NCBI RefSeq assembly: GCF_009826895.1
Contig: NZ_WUMV01000001.1
Span: 186,001-250,000 of the forward strand
Direction: 5' to 3'
Length of the DNA: 64,000 nt
Source: Stappia sediminis
Lineage (GTDB): Bacteria; Pseudomonadota; Alphaproteobacteria; Rhizobiales; Stappiaceae
Each line of letters starts with the position of its first letter. Position 1 is the stretch's first letter. A program made the translations under genes and the position numbers. Below are positions 18,666-31,203 of this stretch, in pieces. The notes under the pieces were generated by a model. The model searched no databases and was not told the DNA's origin. It saw only the letters and a program-made list of their open reading frames with translations.

Positions 18666-19556
18666 CTAAGATGCAGTGGATTGGCGGATGCTTTCGCCGA
18701 GCGCCGCGAAATCGTGCTTTCGCGGCGAAGACTTACGCCAAACCAGACCAACCGTGCGTTCCGGCTGCGGGTCCTTGAAGCGAAGCAGGGCTACCCTCTC
18801 GTCGCGCACCTCGACGGAAGCGCAGAGTTCCGGAAGCAAGGTGACGCCGTAGCCCGCGGCGACCATCTGCATGACCGTGGACAGGCTTGTGGCTCCGAAG
18901 GTCGATTCGCCTGACGGCTTGAGCCCGTGACAGTAGTTGAGCGCCTGGTCGCGCAGGCAGTGGCCTTCTTCGAGCAGAAGCAGATTCCTGGCCTCGATCG
19001 ATGCGGCATCCACCCGGATGCGCTCGTCCAGCTCGGGTTCGGCATGCACCGCCAGCAGAAAACGGTCGGCAAAAAGGCTTTCGCATTCGAACTCCTTTTC
19101 ATCGACGGGCAGGGCAATGAGGATAACGTCCAGTTCGCCGTGGCGAAGCTCGCTTATGAGCGTATCCGTCATGGTTTCCCGGACCCTGAGGTCAAGATCA
19201 GGGTAGTTGCGCATCAGGCTTGGCAGAATGCGTGGCAGCAGATAGGGCGCGATGGAAGGTATGATGCCGAGGCGCAGCGGCCCGCCGAGAACACGTGCGG
19301 CATGGCGCCCATAGTCTTCCAGATCCCGGATTTCGGAAAGGATGGAGGCAGCGCGCCTGGCAACCTCGCTTCCTTCGCGCGTAAGTCTGGTCGAATGGAC
19401 GGAGCGCTCCACGAGCTGGATGCCGAGATCGGCTTCAAGCTCCTTTATCTGCATGGAAAGTGCGGGTTGGGAAATCGCCACGTCTTCCGCCGCCCGGCCA
19501 AAATGCATGTGGCGTGCCAGAGCATCGAAGTAGCGAAGCTGTCTGAATGTGAGCAT
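18666..19556 (-). CDS. oxyR: OxyR-type hydrogen peroxide-sensing LysR regulator
   Basis: A 296-aa LysR-family protein with an N-terminal winged helix-turn-helix (FGRAAEDVAISQPALSMQIKELE) and a substrate-binding-like C-terminal domain. The OxyR redox pair is present: Cys200 and Cys209 in EEGHCLRDQALNYC, eight residues apart as in E. coli OxyR. It should activate peroxide defence genes when the disulfide forms. No catalase or ahpC gene is adjacent; the exported glutathione peroxidase at 8927 is 10 kb away. The assignment to OxyR rather than another LysR rests on the cysteine pair. Confidence 0.88.
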   Translation of the reverse strand: MLTFRQLRYFDALARHMHFGRAAEDVAISQPALSMQIKELEADLGIQLVERSVHSTRLTREGSEVARRAASILSEIRDLEDYGRHAARVLGGPLRLGIIPSIAPYLLPRILPSLMRNYPDLDLRVRETMTDTLISELRHGELDVILIALPVDEKEFECESLFADRFLLAVHAEPELDERIRVDAASIEARNLLLLEEGHCLRDQALNYCHGLKPSGESTFGATSLSTVMQMVAAGYGVTLLPELCASVEVRDERVALLRFKDPQPERTVGLVWRKSSPRKHDFAALGESIRQSTAS

Positions 19557-19972
19557 AGACGATCAGATAATCTTATCGTTTCGCATATTCAATGGCATTG
19601 AGGTTAATGGATCGGCGTTGCCGCCCATTGGAGAGAGCTGATCGGCCTCTCGGCTGCGGCGCTTCCTCTCCCAATGTGCTGACGTGCCAAGCTTTTTGAG
19701 CTCGAATACATTGAGTAAATTTCAGCGGTTCCAGTCTCTGTCAAGCATATGTTTTGGTGCAGAGTTCGATGGGCGATATCGAGGAATTATTCCAGGATAT
19801 TGCCAGTTTTACCGGTGTATCTACTTTTTATTTTCTTTTATATTTGATTTAATTAAATTTATCATCAAATGATATATGTATTTCTATTGAAATTCGCGTG
19901 TGGATATTACTGATTTATTTAAGTCGCTCGGTGTATGAATGGATTGTATCGATGTTCGATAAGGGTGACGCC
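19557..19972. other. AT-rich intergenic region with an imperfect inverted repeat
   Basis: A 416-base gap between the divergent oxyR and DUF2336 genes. CATTGG-AGAG (from 19626) and CTCTCCCAATG (ending 19676) form an inverted repeat with one bulged base and a GC-rich centre. The stretch 19770-19940 is strongly AT-rich and includes oligo-T runs. A 62-codon frame at 19684-19872 has no protein-like features. Promoters of both genes should be here. Confidence 0.45.
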
Positions 19973-21058
19973 ATGTCGAGAGCGCTGGAAACAGAGCTGG
20001 TTAATTTTGAAGCGCTTGCGCAAAACGGCGACAAGTCGCGGGGCAATGAGCTGGCGAGACACGTCGCCATGCTTTTCTCGTTAACCTCCGAAAACTGTTC
20101 CGAAGAACAGATGGAGATTTATGATTCCGTGCTGACGCGCCTTGCCGGCATGGTCGAGGAGGAGGCTCGCTGCTTCATCGCCGAAAGGCTTTGCAAGCTT
20201 CGCCGGGCGCCTGAGTCGACGATCAAGACGCTCGCCTCGGACACCTTCAAGGTCGCGGAATCGGTCTTGCGCCATTCCACGGTGTTGCGTGATCCGGACC
20301 TAGTCGAGATCGCTCGCGGCAAGGGCGAGGATTATCAGATAGCGATCGCGACGCGGGAAGTTCTTTCGGAGATCGTTACCGACGTTCTGATCGAAGAAGG
20401 CGGTTCGACCGTAAAGCGCAAGGTTGCGGAGAATGAGGGAGCCGCCGTCTCGGAGGCCGGCCTCAACAAGCTCATGGAGGCCGCTCGCGAGGACGAAGAC
20501 CTTCAGCTTGCCATCGGCTCGCGCACGGACCTTGCCGAACAGAACATCCTGGCGCTCGTGGAGATCGCCAGCGAAAGGGTGCGTGCGCGCCTGATCGAAA
20601 ACGACGACACCGCGGGCGTGAGCCGGCTGCCGCAAGCGACACGGCTTGCCGCGCAACGCATGTCGAATGAATACTGGCTTGCGCGATATGACTTCGAAAC
20701 GGCGACCGGCCGCGTTGGCGCACTTGCGCGCGGGGAAGGTTTGAGCGAAGCGGTTCTGCGCCGGTTTTCGGCAGAGGACCGCTTTCCGGAAGCGGTTGCC
20801 ACCTTTGCGCTCATTTGCGATATCGGTCTTGAAGAAGCCAAGCACTGGCTTGTGCGCCTCGATACCGATCCCTTCCTTATCGCTGCCAAGGCGAACGGCT
20901 TTTCTCCGATGACAATTCAGGCGCTTCTGAAGATCGGCCCCTGGCGTCACCGCCTTGGCAACGAGGCACGCCGCGACGCGCTTGCCCGCTATGAAAGCAT
21001 ACAGGCAACCACAGCGCGGCGGATGCTCGACCAGTGGCAGGGACGCATCGCCGTTTAG
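19973..21058 (+). CDS. DUF2336-domain protein, first paralogue
   Basis: A soluble protein of 361 aa, nearly all alpha-helical, assigned to DUF2336 from its HEAT-like repeats with the pattern xLARxxVxLLFxLTSENCSEEQ at the N-terminus and later DLVEIARGKGEDYQIAIATR. Two upstream in-frame ATGs exist (19898, 19952), but only ATG 19973 has a good ribosome binding site (AAGGGTG, eight bases away). The family is restricted mainly to alphaproteobacteria and its function is not established. A second member is at 32385. A terminator follows the stop. Confidence 0.75.
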   Translation: MSRALETELVNFEALAQNGDKSRGNELARHVAMLFSLTSENCSEEQMEIYDSVLTRLAGMVEEEARCFIAERLCKLRRAPESTIKTLASDTFKVAESVLRHSTVLRDPDLVEIARGKGEDYQIAIATREVLSEIVTDVLIEEGGSTVKRKVAENEGAAVSEAGLNKLMEAAREDEDLQLAIGSRTDLAEQNILALVEIASERVRARLIENDDTAGVSRLPQATRLAAQRMSNEYWLARYDFETATGRVGALARGEGLSEAVLRRFSAEDRFPEAVATFALICDIGLEEAKHWLVRLDTDPFLIAAKANGFSPMTIQALLKIGPWRHRLGNEARRDALARYESIQATTARRMLDQWQGRIAV

Positions 21059-21124
21059 GCCGGTTCGTCAATGCCGAACCTCGACCATCGCTAAGCTCTT
21101 GTTGTTCATGCCTCTTGCCAACTC

Positions 21125-21150
21125 GGGCCTCCCTTGCGGAGGCCCTTTTT
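21125..21150 (+). terminator. Rho-independent terminator after the first DUF2336 gene
   Basis: Stem GGGCCTCC/GGAGGCCC with a 5-base loop, then five T. It separates the DUF2336 gene from the MscS-type channel gene. Confidence 0.88.
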
Positions 21151-21290
21151 ATTGTTCGCTGCTCGTTGCGCGCTGCGAAAACGTAAGTGCTTGATCCGGG
21201 TGGAATTCCGCCGTCAAATGTAATTTACGTAACGTTATATTTGATTTGGCATGCGATGCCATTCACGGTCAGCACTGGAGGCGGGGCGTA

Positions 21291-23618
21291 ATGAATTGGT
21301 TGTTGAAAGGTGCCTGCGCCCTGCTTGCGGCGGCGGGTATTGTATTTGTCCTGTTTCTGCTCCCTCAACCAGGACAAGCTCAATCGGCCGAGACGCCCGC
21401 AGCCGTGGCCGCTCAGCCCGCTTCCCCTTCCGTTGAAAAGGCAGCCGCTACTCAAAACGCTCCGGGCGAGGCGGTTGCCGCTGACGCCATGGAAGCAACA
21501 ATGTCCAAGGCCTTCAGGGCACGTACGGCTGCCGCGAACGTCTTGATGGGCCTTGATGGCGCCTGGGACCGTTCTTACGCCAAATTGGCCGAACTCGGAG
21601 GCGGAAACGCAGACTGGCTTTGGACGGCGCTTTTCGTACTCGTCGGTGCGGTCGTGGCCGGCATCGCCGCCTTGAAGCTTTTCGAACGGTGGGCAAGCCA
21701 TCGGTTTTTGCGCAACTTCGATCCGGCGCCGGGAACGCGGGCCGATCAACTCGGCTATCTTTTCACCCGCGCCATCGTGATGCTCGGTGGCGTGCTCGCC
21801 TTCGCCGCCGTCGGCATCCTTGTCGTGCTTGCCTTCGATGTAGGTCACCCCGGAATTCGCGTGACGGGTTTTCAAGGGCTTCGGGCGGTTGCAACGGTCC
21901 TTCTGCTCAGGCTCGTCTTCAAGGGCATCACTTCGCCGGACAACTCGGCATATCGCGTCGTAGGCTTGTCCGACCGGGAAGCAAGCGGGCTCTATCGAAG
22001 CCTGATTTCGGTCGCGGCCGTGGCCTACGTCGTTTTCGCGGTCTGCGTCTGGATGTTCAAGCTGGGCCTCGACGAGAATGCCCACAAGGTTCTGGTGATC
22101 GCATCCACGCTGTTCACCTGCCTTGCGCTCAGTGTAGTAGCCGTCGTCTATTCGCCGGCCATATCGCGCGTGCTCGGCAGGAACGAAGGAGATCTGCCCC
22201 TGTGGCGCCGGGCGGTCCTGCGGTTGTGGCTGCCGCTTACGGTCGTGTATTTCCTCTTTGCCTTTTTCTCTTCGACCGTCAGGACCCTTCTCGATCTGCC
22301 GGCGGCGACAGGGCTTGTCGGCGCGCCGATCATGGCGCTTCTCCTGGGGTTCGTGCTTTACGGCCTGATGGTTTATGCGATCGAAGGCTGGTTCCTGCCA
22401 CGCCGCGACAGTGTGTCGGCGCAGCAGGTGATAATAGAAGATCTGGAGCGTGCCGCGACGACGGAAGGGGAAGAGATCGATCCCCATGCCCTTGCCGCGC
22501 AGGCCGAAGCGGAGGCCATGGAGCGGGAAGTCGCGCGCGCGCCCTATCGCGCCCTGCTCGACCACGCGGGCGCAATCATCGCCTTCGCCGCCGCGATTGC
22601 CTATTTGCTGTTCACCTGGGGCGTGCCGCTAACCGGCAACCGGTTCATTCTGAGCAATCTGTTCGAAGTGCTCCTCGTCGTCTTCGCCGGCTACATGGCC
22701 TACAGGTCCGTGCAGGTCGCCGTCGACCAGCGGATAAAGCTTGAAAAAGGCGAAGAGGAGCCTTCCGGTGAAGAGATGGAAATCGGCGGCAAGGGCGAAA
22801 GCCGGCTTGCGACGCTTCTGCCGATTTTCCGTAACTTCCTGCTGATCACCATCGTCGTCATCGTCGGCATGATTGCGCTATCCGAACTTGGCGTGAACAT
22901 CGCACCGCTTTTCGCCGGTGCCGGTGTTGTCGGTCTTGCGGTCGGCTTCGGTGCACAGACGCTGATCCGCGATATCTTTTCAGGCGCTTTCTTCCTCATC
23001 GACGATGCCTTCCGCAAGGGCGAATACATCGATATCGGCTCGGTAAAAGGTACGGTGGAGAAAATCTCCATCCGCTCCATGCAGCTTCGCCACCACCGCG
23101 GCCCGCTCAACACGGTGCCCTTCGGCGAAATCCAGTATGTGACCAACTATTCGCGCGACTGGGCGATCATGAAGCTGGCATTCCGCGTCACCTACGACAC
23201 GGACGTGGAAAAGATGCGCAAGCTCATCAAGAAGTTCGGCCAGGAATTGCTGCAGAATCCCGATTACGGGCCTAAGTTCCTGCAGCCCGTGAAATCGCAG
23301 GGTGTTACCGCGCTCGAGGACTCCGCCATGATCGTGCGCGTCAAGTTCATGACGCGCCCCGGTGATCAGTTCGAGCTTCGCAAAGTGGTATACGCCGGTA
23401 TTCGCGACCTTTGCGCGCGCGAGGGCATAAAATTCGCTCACCGCGAGGTTACGGTGCGTGTCGCCCATGAAGACGAGGAAGAGGATGAGGCGAACGGCAA
23501 CGGCGACGAAAAACAGTTGACCGAGGCGGAGAAGAAAGCGATCGGTGCCGCCGTGCTGCCGATTGTCGAAGAACAGGCGGCCCGGGAAAAATCTCCCGGA
23601 ACCGCCGATACCCGGTAA
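21291..23618 (+). CDS. Large mechanosensitive channel, MscS family
   Basis: A 775-aa membrane protein. ATG 21291 has GGAGG upstream and starts a signal-like segment ending about ...PGQAQ; an earlier in-frame codon at 21246 lacks both. The central part has about ten hydrophobic segments. The MscS pore and beta domain begin near residue 530 (GVNIAPLFAGAGVVGLAVGFGAQ, then GAFFLIDDAFRKGEYIDIG and VPFGEIQYVTNYSRDW). The tail is acidic (DEEEDEANGNGDE). It should open under membrane tension on osmotic downshock. A palindrome TTACGTAA at 21225-21232 lies in the promoter region. A smaller channel is at 59146. Confidence 0.88.
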   Translation: MNWLLKGACALLAAAGIVFVLFLLPQPGQAQSAETPAAVAAQPASPSVEKAAATQNAPGEAVAADAMEATMSKAFRARTAAANVLMGLDGAWDRSYAKLAELGGGNADWLWTALFVLVGAVVAGIAALKLFERWASHRFLRNFDPAPGTRADQLGYLFTRAIVMLGGVLAFAAVGILVVLAFDVGHPGIRVTGFQGLRAVATVLLLRLVFKGITSPDNSAYRVVGLSDREASGLYRSLISVAAVAYVVFAVCVWMFKLGLDENAHKVLVIASTLFTCLALSVVAVVYSPAISRVLGRNEGDLPLWRRAVLRLWLPLTVVYFLFAFFSSTVRTLLDLPAATGLVGAPIMALLLGFVLYGLMVYAIEGWFLPRRDSVSAQQVIIEDLERAATTEGEEIDPHALAAQAEAEAMEREVARAPYRALLDHAGAIIAFAAAIAYLLFTWGVPLTGNRFILSNLFEVLLVVFAGYMAYRSVQVAVDQRIKLEKGEEEPSGEEMEIGGKGESRLATLLPIFRNFLLITIVVIVGMIALSELGVNIAPLFAGAGVVGLAVGFGAQTLIRDIFSGAFFLIDDAFRKGEYIDIGSVKGTVEKISIRSMQLRHHRGPLNTVPFGEIQYVTNYSRDWAIMKLAFRVTYDTDVEKMRKLIKKFGQELLQNPDYGPKFLQPVKSQGVTALEDSAMIVRVKFMTRPGDQFELRKVVYAGIRDLCAREGIKFAHREVTVRVAHEDEEEDEANGNGDEKQLTEAEKKAIGAAVLPIVEEQAAREKSPGTADTR

Positions 23619-23634
23619 GTGAAGCCTTGCGCGC

Positions 23635-24279
23635 TCAGGCGCTTGCGGCCTCTTGCGGCGGCGGGGGAAGGGTGGCCTTCGCGCTCTCGCGCGCGGCAAG
23701 TCGGTCGTGCAATGCAAGGAGATTGGGCGAAGCGTTCAACATTTCGCCGGATTCGGGCATTTGCCGCAGATAGTGCAGCATCGTGAAGAGGTTCCAGTCG
23801 GCGAAACCGGGCGCAGAGCCGGCGAAATAACCTGTGGCGGCGAGCGCTGTGTCGACTGCCTGGAACAAGGGGCGCATCTCTTCGACAGCGGTATCGATCG
23901 CTGCGCGGTCCAGCGCGCCGTTTTCGCTTTTCGGGAAAATATAGGCGAAGAGATAGCGGCGGATGAACAGTGGATCGAGAACCGTATTCGTCAGCGATAT
24001 CCATTGTTCGGCCTTTGCGGCTTCCACCGGATCGGCGGGAAACAGCTTCGGACCATCGAATACGGTGTCGATATATCCGGCGATCGCCCGCGACTCCGCC
24101 AGTTCCACATCGCCATGCCGCATGACCGGGATGCGGCCTGCCGGCGAAATACGGTTGACGGGCTCGCTGTGGGGCGCGGCCGGGACAAGCGTGTAGGTCA
24201 CGCCCTTTTCCAATGCGGCAATACGCACGGCCCGCACGTAAGTCGAAATCGGCAAGCCGATGATTTCCAGTTCAGCCAT
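23635..24279 (-). CDS. Glutathione S-transferase family protein
   Basis: A 214-aa cytoplasmic protein with an N-terminal thioredoxin-like domain (ELEIIGLPISTYVRAVRIAALEKG; cis-Pro region GRIPVMRHGDVELAESRAIAGYID) and a C-terminal helical domain (GSAPGFADWNLFTMLHYL). The motif -ES-RAI- fits glutathione binding. I chose ATG 24279, preceded at seven bases by AAGGAA, over the TTG two codons upstream. It would conjugate or otherwise handle glutathione adducts; the class and substrate are not clear. It converges with the MscS gene with 16 bases between stops. Confidence 0.88.
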   Translation of the reverse strand: MAELEIIGLPISTYVRAVRIAALEKGVTYTLVPAAPHSEPVNRISPAGRIPVMRHGDVELAESRAIAGYIDTVFDGPKLFPADPVEAAKAEQWISLTNTVLDPLFIRRYLFAYIFPKSENGALDRAAIDTAVEEMRPLFQAVDTALAATGYFAGSAPGFADWNLFTMLHYLRQMPESGEMLNASPNLLALHDRLAARESAKATLPPPPQEAASA

Positions 24280-24331
24280 GGTCAAATTCCTTCAATACAG
24301 GTGAATGGGCCGCAACAACGGTGGGCGAAGT

Positions 24332-24781
24332 TCAGGCGAACATGCGCTCCAGCTTGTTGAACGAGGAGGTCCAGCCCTTTTGGTGGTTGTCGCGGTGCTC
24401 GGCTTCCTTGAAGACCTTCTGCACAAGCGTCATCAGCGTCTTGTTCCCCTTGGCGGCGAAGGCGACCTCGACCTCCGTCTCGTGCCCCCGCGATCCGTCG
24501 TCCTGCATCCAGGCCCAGGTGAAGACCAGGCGGTTCGGGCGGTCGATAGCCTTGTAGACGCCGCTTACGTGGTGGCGGCTTCCCTCAGGCGACAGCATTA
24601 CCGTGGACCAGGCGCCTCCTTCGCGCACGTCCATCTTGAGTTCAGGGGCGGTGAAGCCTTCCGGACCCCACCACTTGGCAAGGGTTTGCGGGTTGATCCA
24701 GGCATCGAAAGCGGAATTTGGATCGGTATTGAGCGTGCGGGTAAGCGTGAGCGTGCGAGCTTCTATCGTGTCAGCGGCCAT
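24332..24781 (-). CDS. SRPBCC/AHSA1-type protein
   Basis: A 149-aa protein of the START-like SRPBCC fold, AHSA1 (activator of Hsp90 ATPase homologue-like) branch: FDAWINPQTLAKWWGPEGFTAPELKMDVREGG and the terminal KGWTSSFNKLERMFA are typical. Start ATG 24781 is preceded by GAGGAGG. The gene overlaps the 3' end of the ArsR-type gene in front by 11 bases, the usual ArsR-AHSA1 pairing in proteobacteria. The fold has a hydrophobic cavity, so it may bind a lipid-like ligand; no enzymatic role is shown. Confidence 0.85.
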   Translation of the reverse strand: MAADTIEARTLTLTRTLNTDPNSAFDAWINPQTLAKWWGPEGFTAPELKMDVREGGAWSTVMLSPEGSRHHVSGVYKAIDRPNRLVFTWAWMQDDGSRGHETEVEVAFAAKGNKTLMTLVQKVFKEAEHRDNHQKGWTSSFNKLERMFA

Positions 24782-25151
24782 GATTATCCTCCTCGTTCTT
24801 TGATTTTCCGTTTGGCTCTTCGGCCTCGGCGGGCGGAAACAGTTTCTCCAACCGGTCGAAAGAGGTTTCCCAGAAGCGGCGGTAATGTTCGATCCAGCTT
24901 GCAAGGTCATTCATCGTGTCGTTACGCACGCGCAGAAACCGGAATTGACGGTCAACCCTGCGCTCGATGACGCCGGCTTTTTCCAGAACCGAGATGTGGC
25001 GGGATATGGCCGGCTTCGAGATGGAGAAGGGAGCCGCGATCTCACCGGCGGAAACCTCGCCTTCCTTCATCAGCCGTTCCACGATCGCAAGCCGCACCGG
25101 ATCGCCGAGTGCGTCGAAAACGTCGGGCAGGGAATTTCGCGTTTCGGGCAT
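24771..25151 (-). CDS. ArsR-family transcriptional regulator of the AHSA1 pair
   Basis: A 126-aa winged-helix regulator (VFDALGDPVRLAIVERLMKEGEV, then FSISKPAISRHISVLEKAGVIERR). The cysteine metal-binding box of classic ArsR is absent; there is no Cys in the recognition helix, so it probably senses a non-metal signal. The tail is acidic. It overlaps the SRPBCC gene and should repress the pair. Upstream sequence 25152-25200 is AT-rich with an imperfect TTAATTA-rich stretch that may hold operator and promoter. Confidence 0.87.
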   Translation of the reverse strand: MPETRNSLPDVFDALGDPVRLAIVERLMKEGEVSAGEIAAPFSISKPAISRHISVLEKAGVIERRVDRQFRFLRVRNDTMNDLASWIEHYRRFWETSFDRLEKLFPPAEAEEPNGKSKNEEDNHGR

Positions 25152-25334
25152 GTGACCATCATCATTAATTAGCTGAATCGTTAAATAACAAATTAGTTAA
25201 ATAAATGCAAGCCGCGGATTTCTGCCTTCGCTCGCCGCGGCTTCATGTGCGATCGGGCCCGCCGCCGTTCACAGCGTTCTTCGCGTGCCGGACGCCAAGT
25301 GGGCTCAAGCCGCTTGCAAATCAGGCTATGTACG

Positions 25335-25352
25335 TATAAAGATATCTTTATA
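25335..25352. promoter_or_regulatory. Perfect 18-bp palindrome, probable SahR operator
   Basis: TATAAAGATATCTTTATA is its own reverse complement and lies 25 bases before the ATG of the ArsR-methyltransferase gene. SahR, an ArsR-family repressor of methionine-cycle genes that responds to S-adenosylhomocysteine, is known in proteobacteria; I recall an AAGATATCTT-like core for it but cannot check. The position fits autoregulation of the whole sahR-metF-metH operon. Confidence 0.65.
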
Positions 25353-25376
25353 TCCACTTTCCTTGCTGTGGGCGCT

Positions 25377-26387
25377 ATGACTGACGAAACCGTTCTGGGC
25401 CTCGAACAACTGCTTTCCGGTCTCAAGACCGTGGGAGAGCCGACAAGGCTCAGGCTTATCGCGCTGCTTGCCGAAAGCGAGCTGACCGTGAAGGATGCCA
25501 CGGCCATTTTGGGGCAGAGCCAGCCGCGGATATCCCGGCACCTGAAGCTTTTGACCGAAGCGGGCCTCGTGCAGCGTTTTCCCGAAGGGTCCTGGGTTTT
25601 CTATCGGCTCGGCGACGGCGCGATGGGCGCCCTAGCCCGCGACCTGCTCAACAGGCTCGATGGGGAAGAGCCGATCCTGACGGCGGACCGGATGCGCCTC
25701 GATGCGATCCGCAAGGCCAAGGCGGAGGAAGCCGCGCGCTACTTCGCGGACCGGGCCAAGACCTGGGACCAGGAGCGTTCCATGCACGTACCGGAAGAGG
25801 CCGTGGAGGACGCGCTCAAGGATATGCTGGGTAAAAAGCCTTTTGACGCCATGCTCGACCTCGGGACGGGGACGGGCCGGCTTCTGGAGGTATTTCGCGA
25901 TCAATACGCACGCGCGCTTGGCGTCGACGCCAGCCACGACATGCTTTCGGTTGCGCGCGCCAACCTCGCGAAGGCCGGTATCGGCGAGGCGCAGGTGCGC
26001 CATGGCGATGTCTATGCGCTCACCGTTGCACGCGAAAGCTACGACGTCGTGTGTATTCACCAGGTGCTTCACTTCCTCGACGATCCGCGTCGCGCCATCG
26101 GTGAAGCTGCGCGGGTGCTGCGGCCGGGCGGGCGGCTTTTGATCGTTGATTTCGCCCCGCACGATTTCGAATTCCTGCGCGAGGCGCATGCGCACAGGCG
26201 CCTTGGTTTCACCCATGAACAGATGGCGCGCTGGCTGGAAGAGGCCGGTCTCGACGTGGTCGAGGTCCGTGACCTGACCGCGGAGGATCACAACGAGGGA
26301 ATGCTGACGGTTTCCGTCTGGCTCGCCCGCGATCCGCGCATCATCACCGATTTGCCACAGAAAAATACGACCCGGGAGGTCGCATAA
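25377..26387 (+). CDS. sahR: ArsR-type regulator fused to SAM-dependent methyltransferase domain (SahR-like)
   Basis: A 336-aa fusion: residues 5-85 are an ArsR winged helix (LKTVGEPTRLRLIALLAESELTVKDATAILGQSQPRISRHLKLL in outline) and residues about 145-320 a class I methyltransferase domain (LDLGTGTGRLLEVF, then VDASHDMLSVARANL). In rhizobia this architecture heads the metF-metH operon, and the methyltransferase fold probably senses SAH or SAM. The frame is open from 25245, but the palindromic operator lies inside that extension, so ATG 25377 is preferred despite a weak ribosome binding site. The stop is directly followed by the metF ATG. The symbol is by homology of context. Confidence 0.8.
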   Translation: MTDETVLGLEQLLSGLKTVGEPTRLRLIALLAESELTVKDATAILGQSQPRISRHLKLLTEAGLVQRFPEGSWVFYRLGDGAMGALARDLLNRLDGEEPILTADRMRLDAIRKAKAEEAARYFADRAKTWDQERSMHVPEEAVEDALKDMLGKKPFDAMLDLGTGTGRLLEVFRDQYARALGVDASHDMLSVARANLAKAGIGEAQVRHGDVYALTVARESYDVVCIHQVLHFLDDPRRAIGEAARVLRPGGRLLIVDFAPHDFEFLREAHAHRRLGFTHEQMARWLEEAGLDVVEVRDLTAEDHNEGMLTVSVWLARDPRIITDLPQKNTTREVA

Positions 26388-27302
26388 ATGACGCTTAGCC
26401 ATTCGATCCGCCGCTTTCAGCTCGGCGAGAAGAGCGACATATCCGTTTCCTTCGAGTTTTTTCCGCCGAAGAACGACAAGATGGAAGCTTCGCTCTGGTC
26501 GGCGATCGAGCGCCTTGAACCGCTCGCCCCGAATTTCGTTTCCGTGACCTACGGCGCGGGCGGCTCTACTCGCGAGCGCACCCACCGCACGGTTGCGCGC
26601 CTTGTCAACGAGACGGGCCTTCACCCGGCCGCGCATCTGACGTGCGTGGGCGCGTCGCGCGGGGAGATCGATGCGGTCGTGCGCGACTACCGAGATCTTG
26701 GCGTGAAGCATATCGTGGCGCTGCGCGGTGACCCGCTGGAGGGCATCGGCGCGATCTACAAGCCGCGCGAGGACGGTTACGCATATGCGTGCGATCTCGT
26801 GGAAGGGATCCGCAGGATCGGCGATTTCGAGATTTCCGTCGCCGCATATCCGGAGCGCCACCCCGAAAGCCCGGACTGGAGCTTCGAGATCGACAATCTC
26901 AAGCGCAAGGTGGATGCGGGCGCAACGCGCGTCATCACCCAGTACTTCTTCGACAACGACCAGTTCGAGGAATTCCTGAACCGGGTGCGCGCCGCCGGCA
27001 TAAACGTGCCGGTCGTGCCGGGCATTCTGCCGATCACCAATTTCGAACAGACGGTGGTTTTCTCCGCCAAATGCGGGACCTCGATACCGGACTGGCTGAC
27101 GCGCCGCTTCAAGGGTCTGGAAACGGATCCCGAGACCCGCAAGCTCGTCTCATCCGCCGTCGTCGGCGAGCAGGTGCTTGATCTCGTCGACCGCGGCGTC
27201 AACGAATTCCATTTCTACACGATGAACCGGGCGGAGCTGACGTTCGCGATCTGCCACATGCTCGGCGTGCGTCCCGTCGCACCTGAAAAACAAGCTGCCT
27301 GA
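26388..27302 (+). CDS. metF: Methylenetetrahydrofolate reductase
   Basis: A 304-aa flavoprotein that reduces 5,10-methylene-THF to 5-methyl-THF, the methyl donor for the MetH enzyme encoded next. Characteristic segments are [13 protein letters not shown] at the N-terminus (with the catalytic Glu), [24 protein letters not shown] near residue 107 and [11 protein letters not shown] near residue 186. The start immediately abuts the previous stop, with GGGAGG inside the end of the regulator gene. Length and order are standard for rhizobia. Confidence 0.95.
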   Translation: MTLSHSIRRFQLGEKSDISVSFEFFPPKNDKMEASLWSAIERLEPLAPNFVSVTYGAGGSTRERTHRTVARLVNETGLHPAAHLTCVGASRGEIDAVVRDYRDLGVKHIVALRGDPLEGIGAIYKPREDGYAYACDLVEGIRRIGDFEISVAAYPERHPESPDWSFEIDNLKRKVDAGATRVITQYFFDNDQFEEFLNRVRAAGINVPVVPGILPITNFEQTVVFSAKCGTSIPDWLTRRFKGLETDPETRKLVSSAVVGEQVLDLVDRGVNEFHFYTMNRAELTFAICHMLGVRPVAPEKQAA

Positions 27303-27312
27303 AGAGAAGAAA

Positions 27313-31044
<3,732 letters not shown>

Positions 31045-31203
31045 CAACTACCAGTCCGCTGCGGCGCCGGACTGCTCTCCGGTGCCGCGGCGGTGAATGC
31101 ATTGTTCATGAAATCGAGCCTAATCATTCTTTCAGGCCTGATTATCTTTTCCTGCAGTTGAACAAATGCGAGGTGCGCCGCACCCCGATGCAGGAGAGAT
31201 ACG

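Noticed and set aside
18941-18987. Possibility that the OxyR-like protein is an ordinary LysR regulator
   Set aside because: The cysteine pair in EEGHCLRDQALNYC has the exact OxyR spacing, so I kept the OxyR call even without a neighbouring catalase.
19684-19872. 62-codon plus-strand frame in the AT-rich gap
   Set aside because: No ribosome binding site, Ser/Phe/Ile-rich translation typical of random AT-rich DNA, and no family resemblance.
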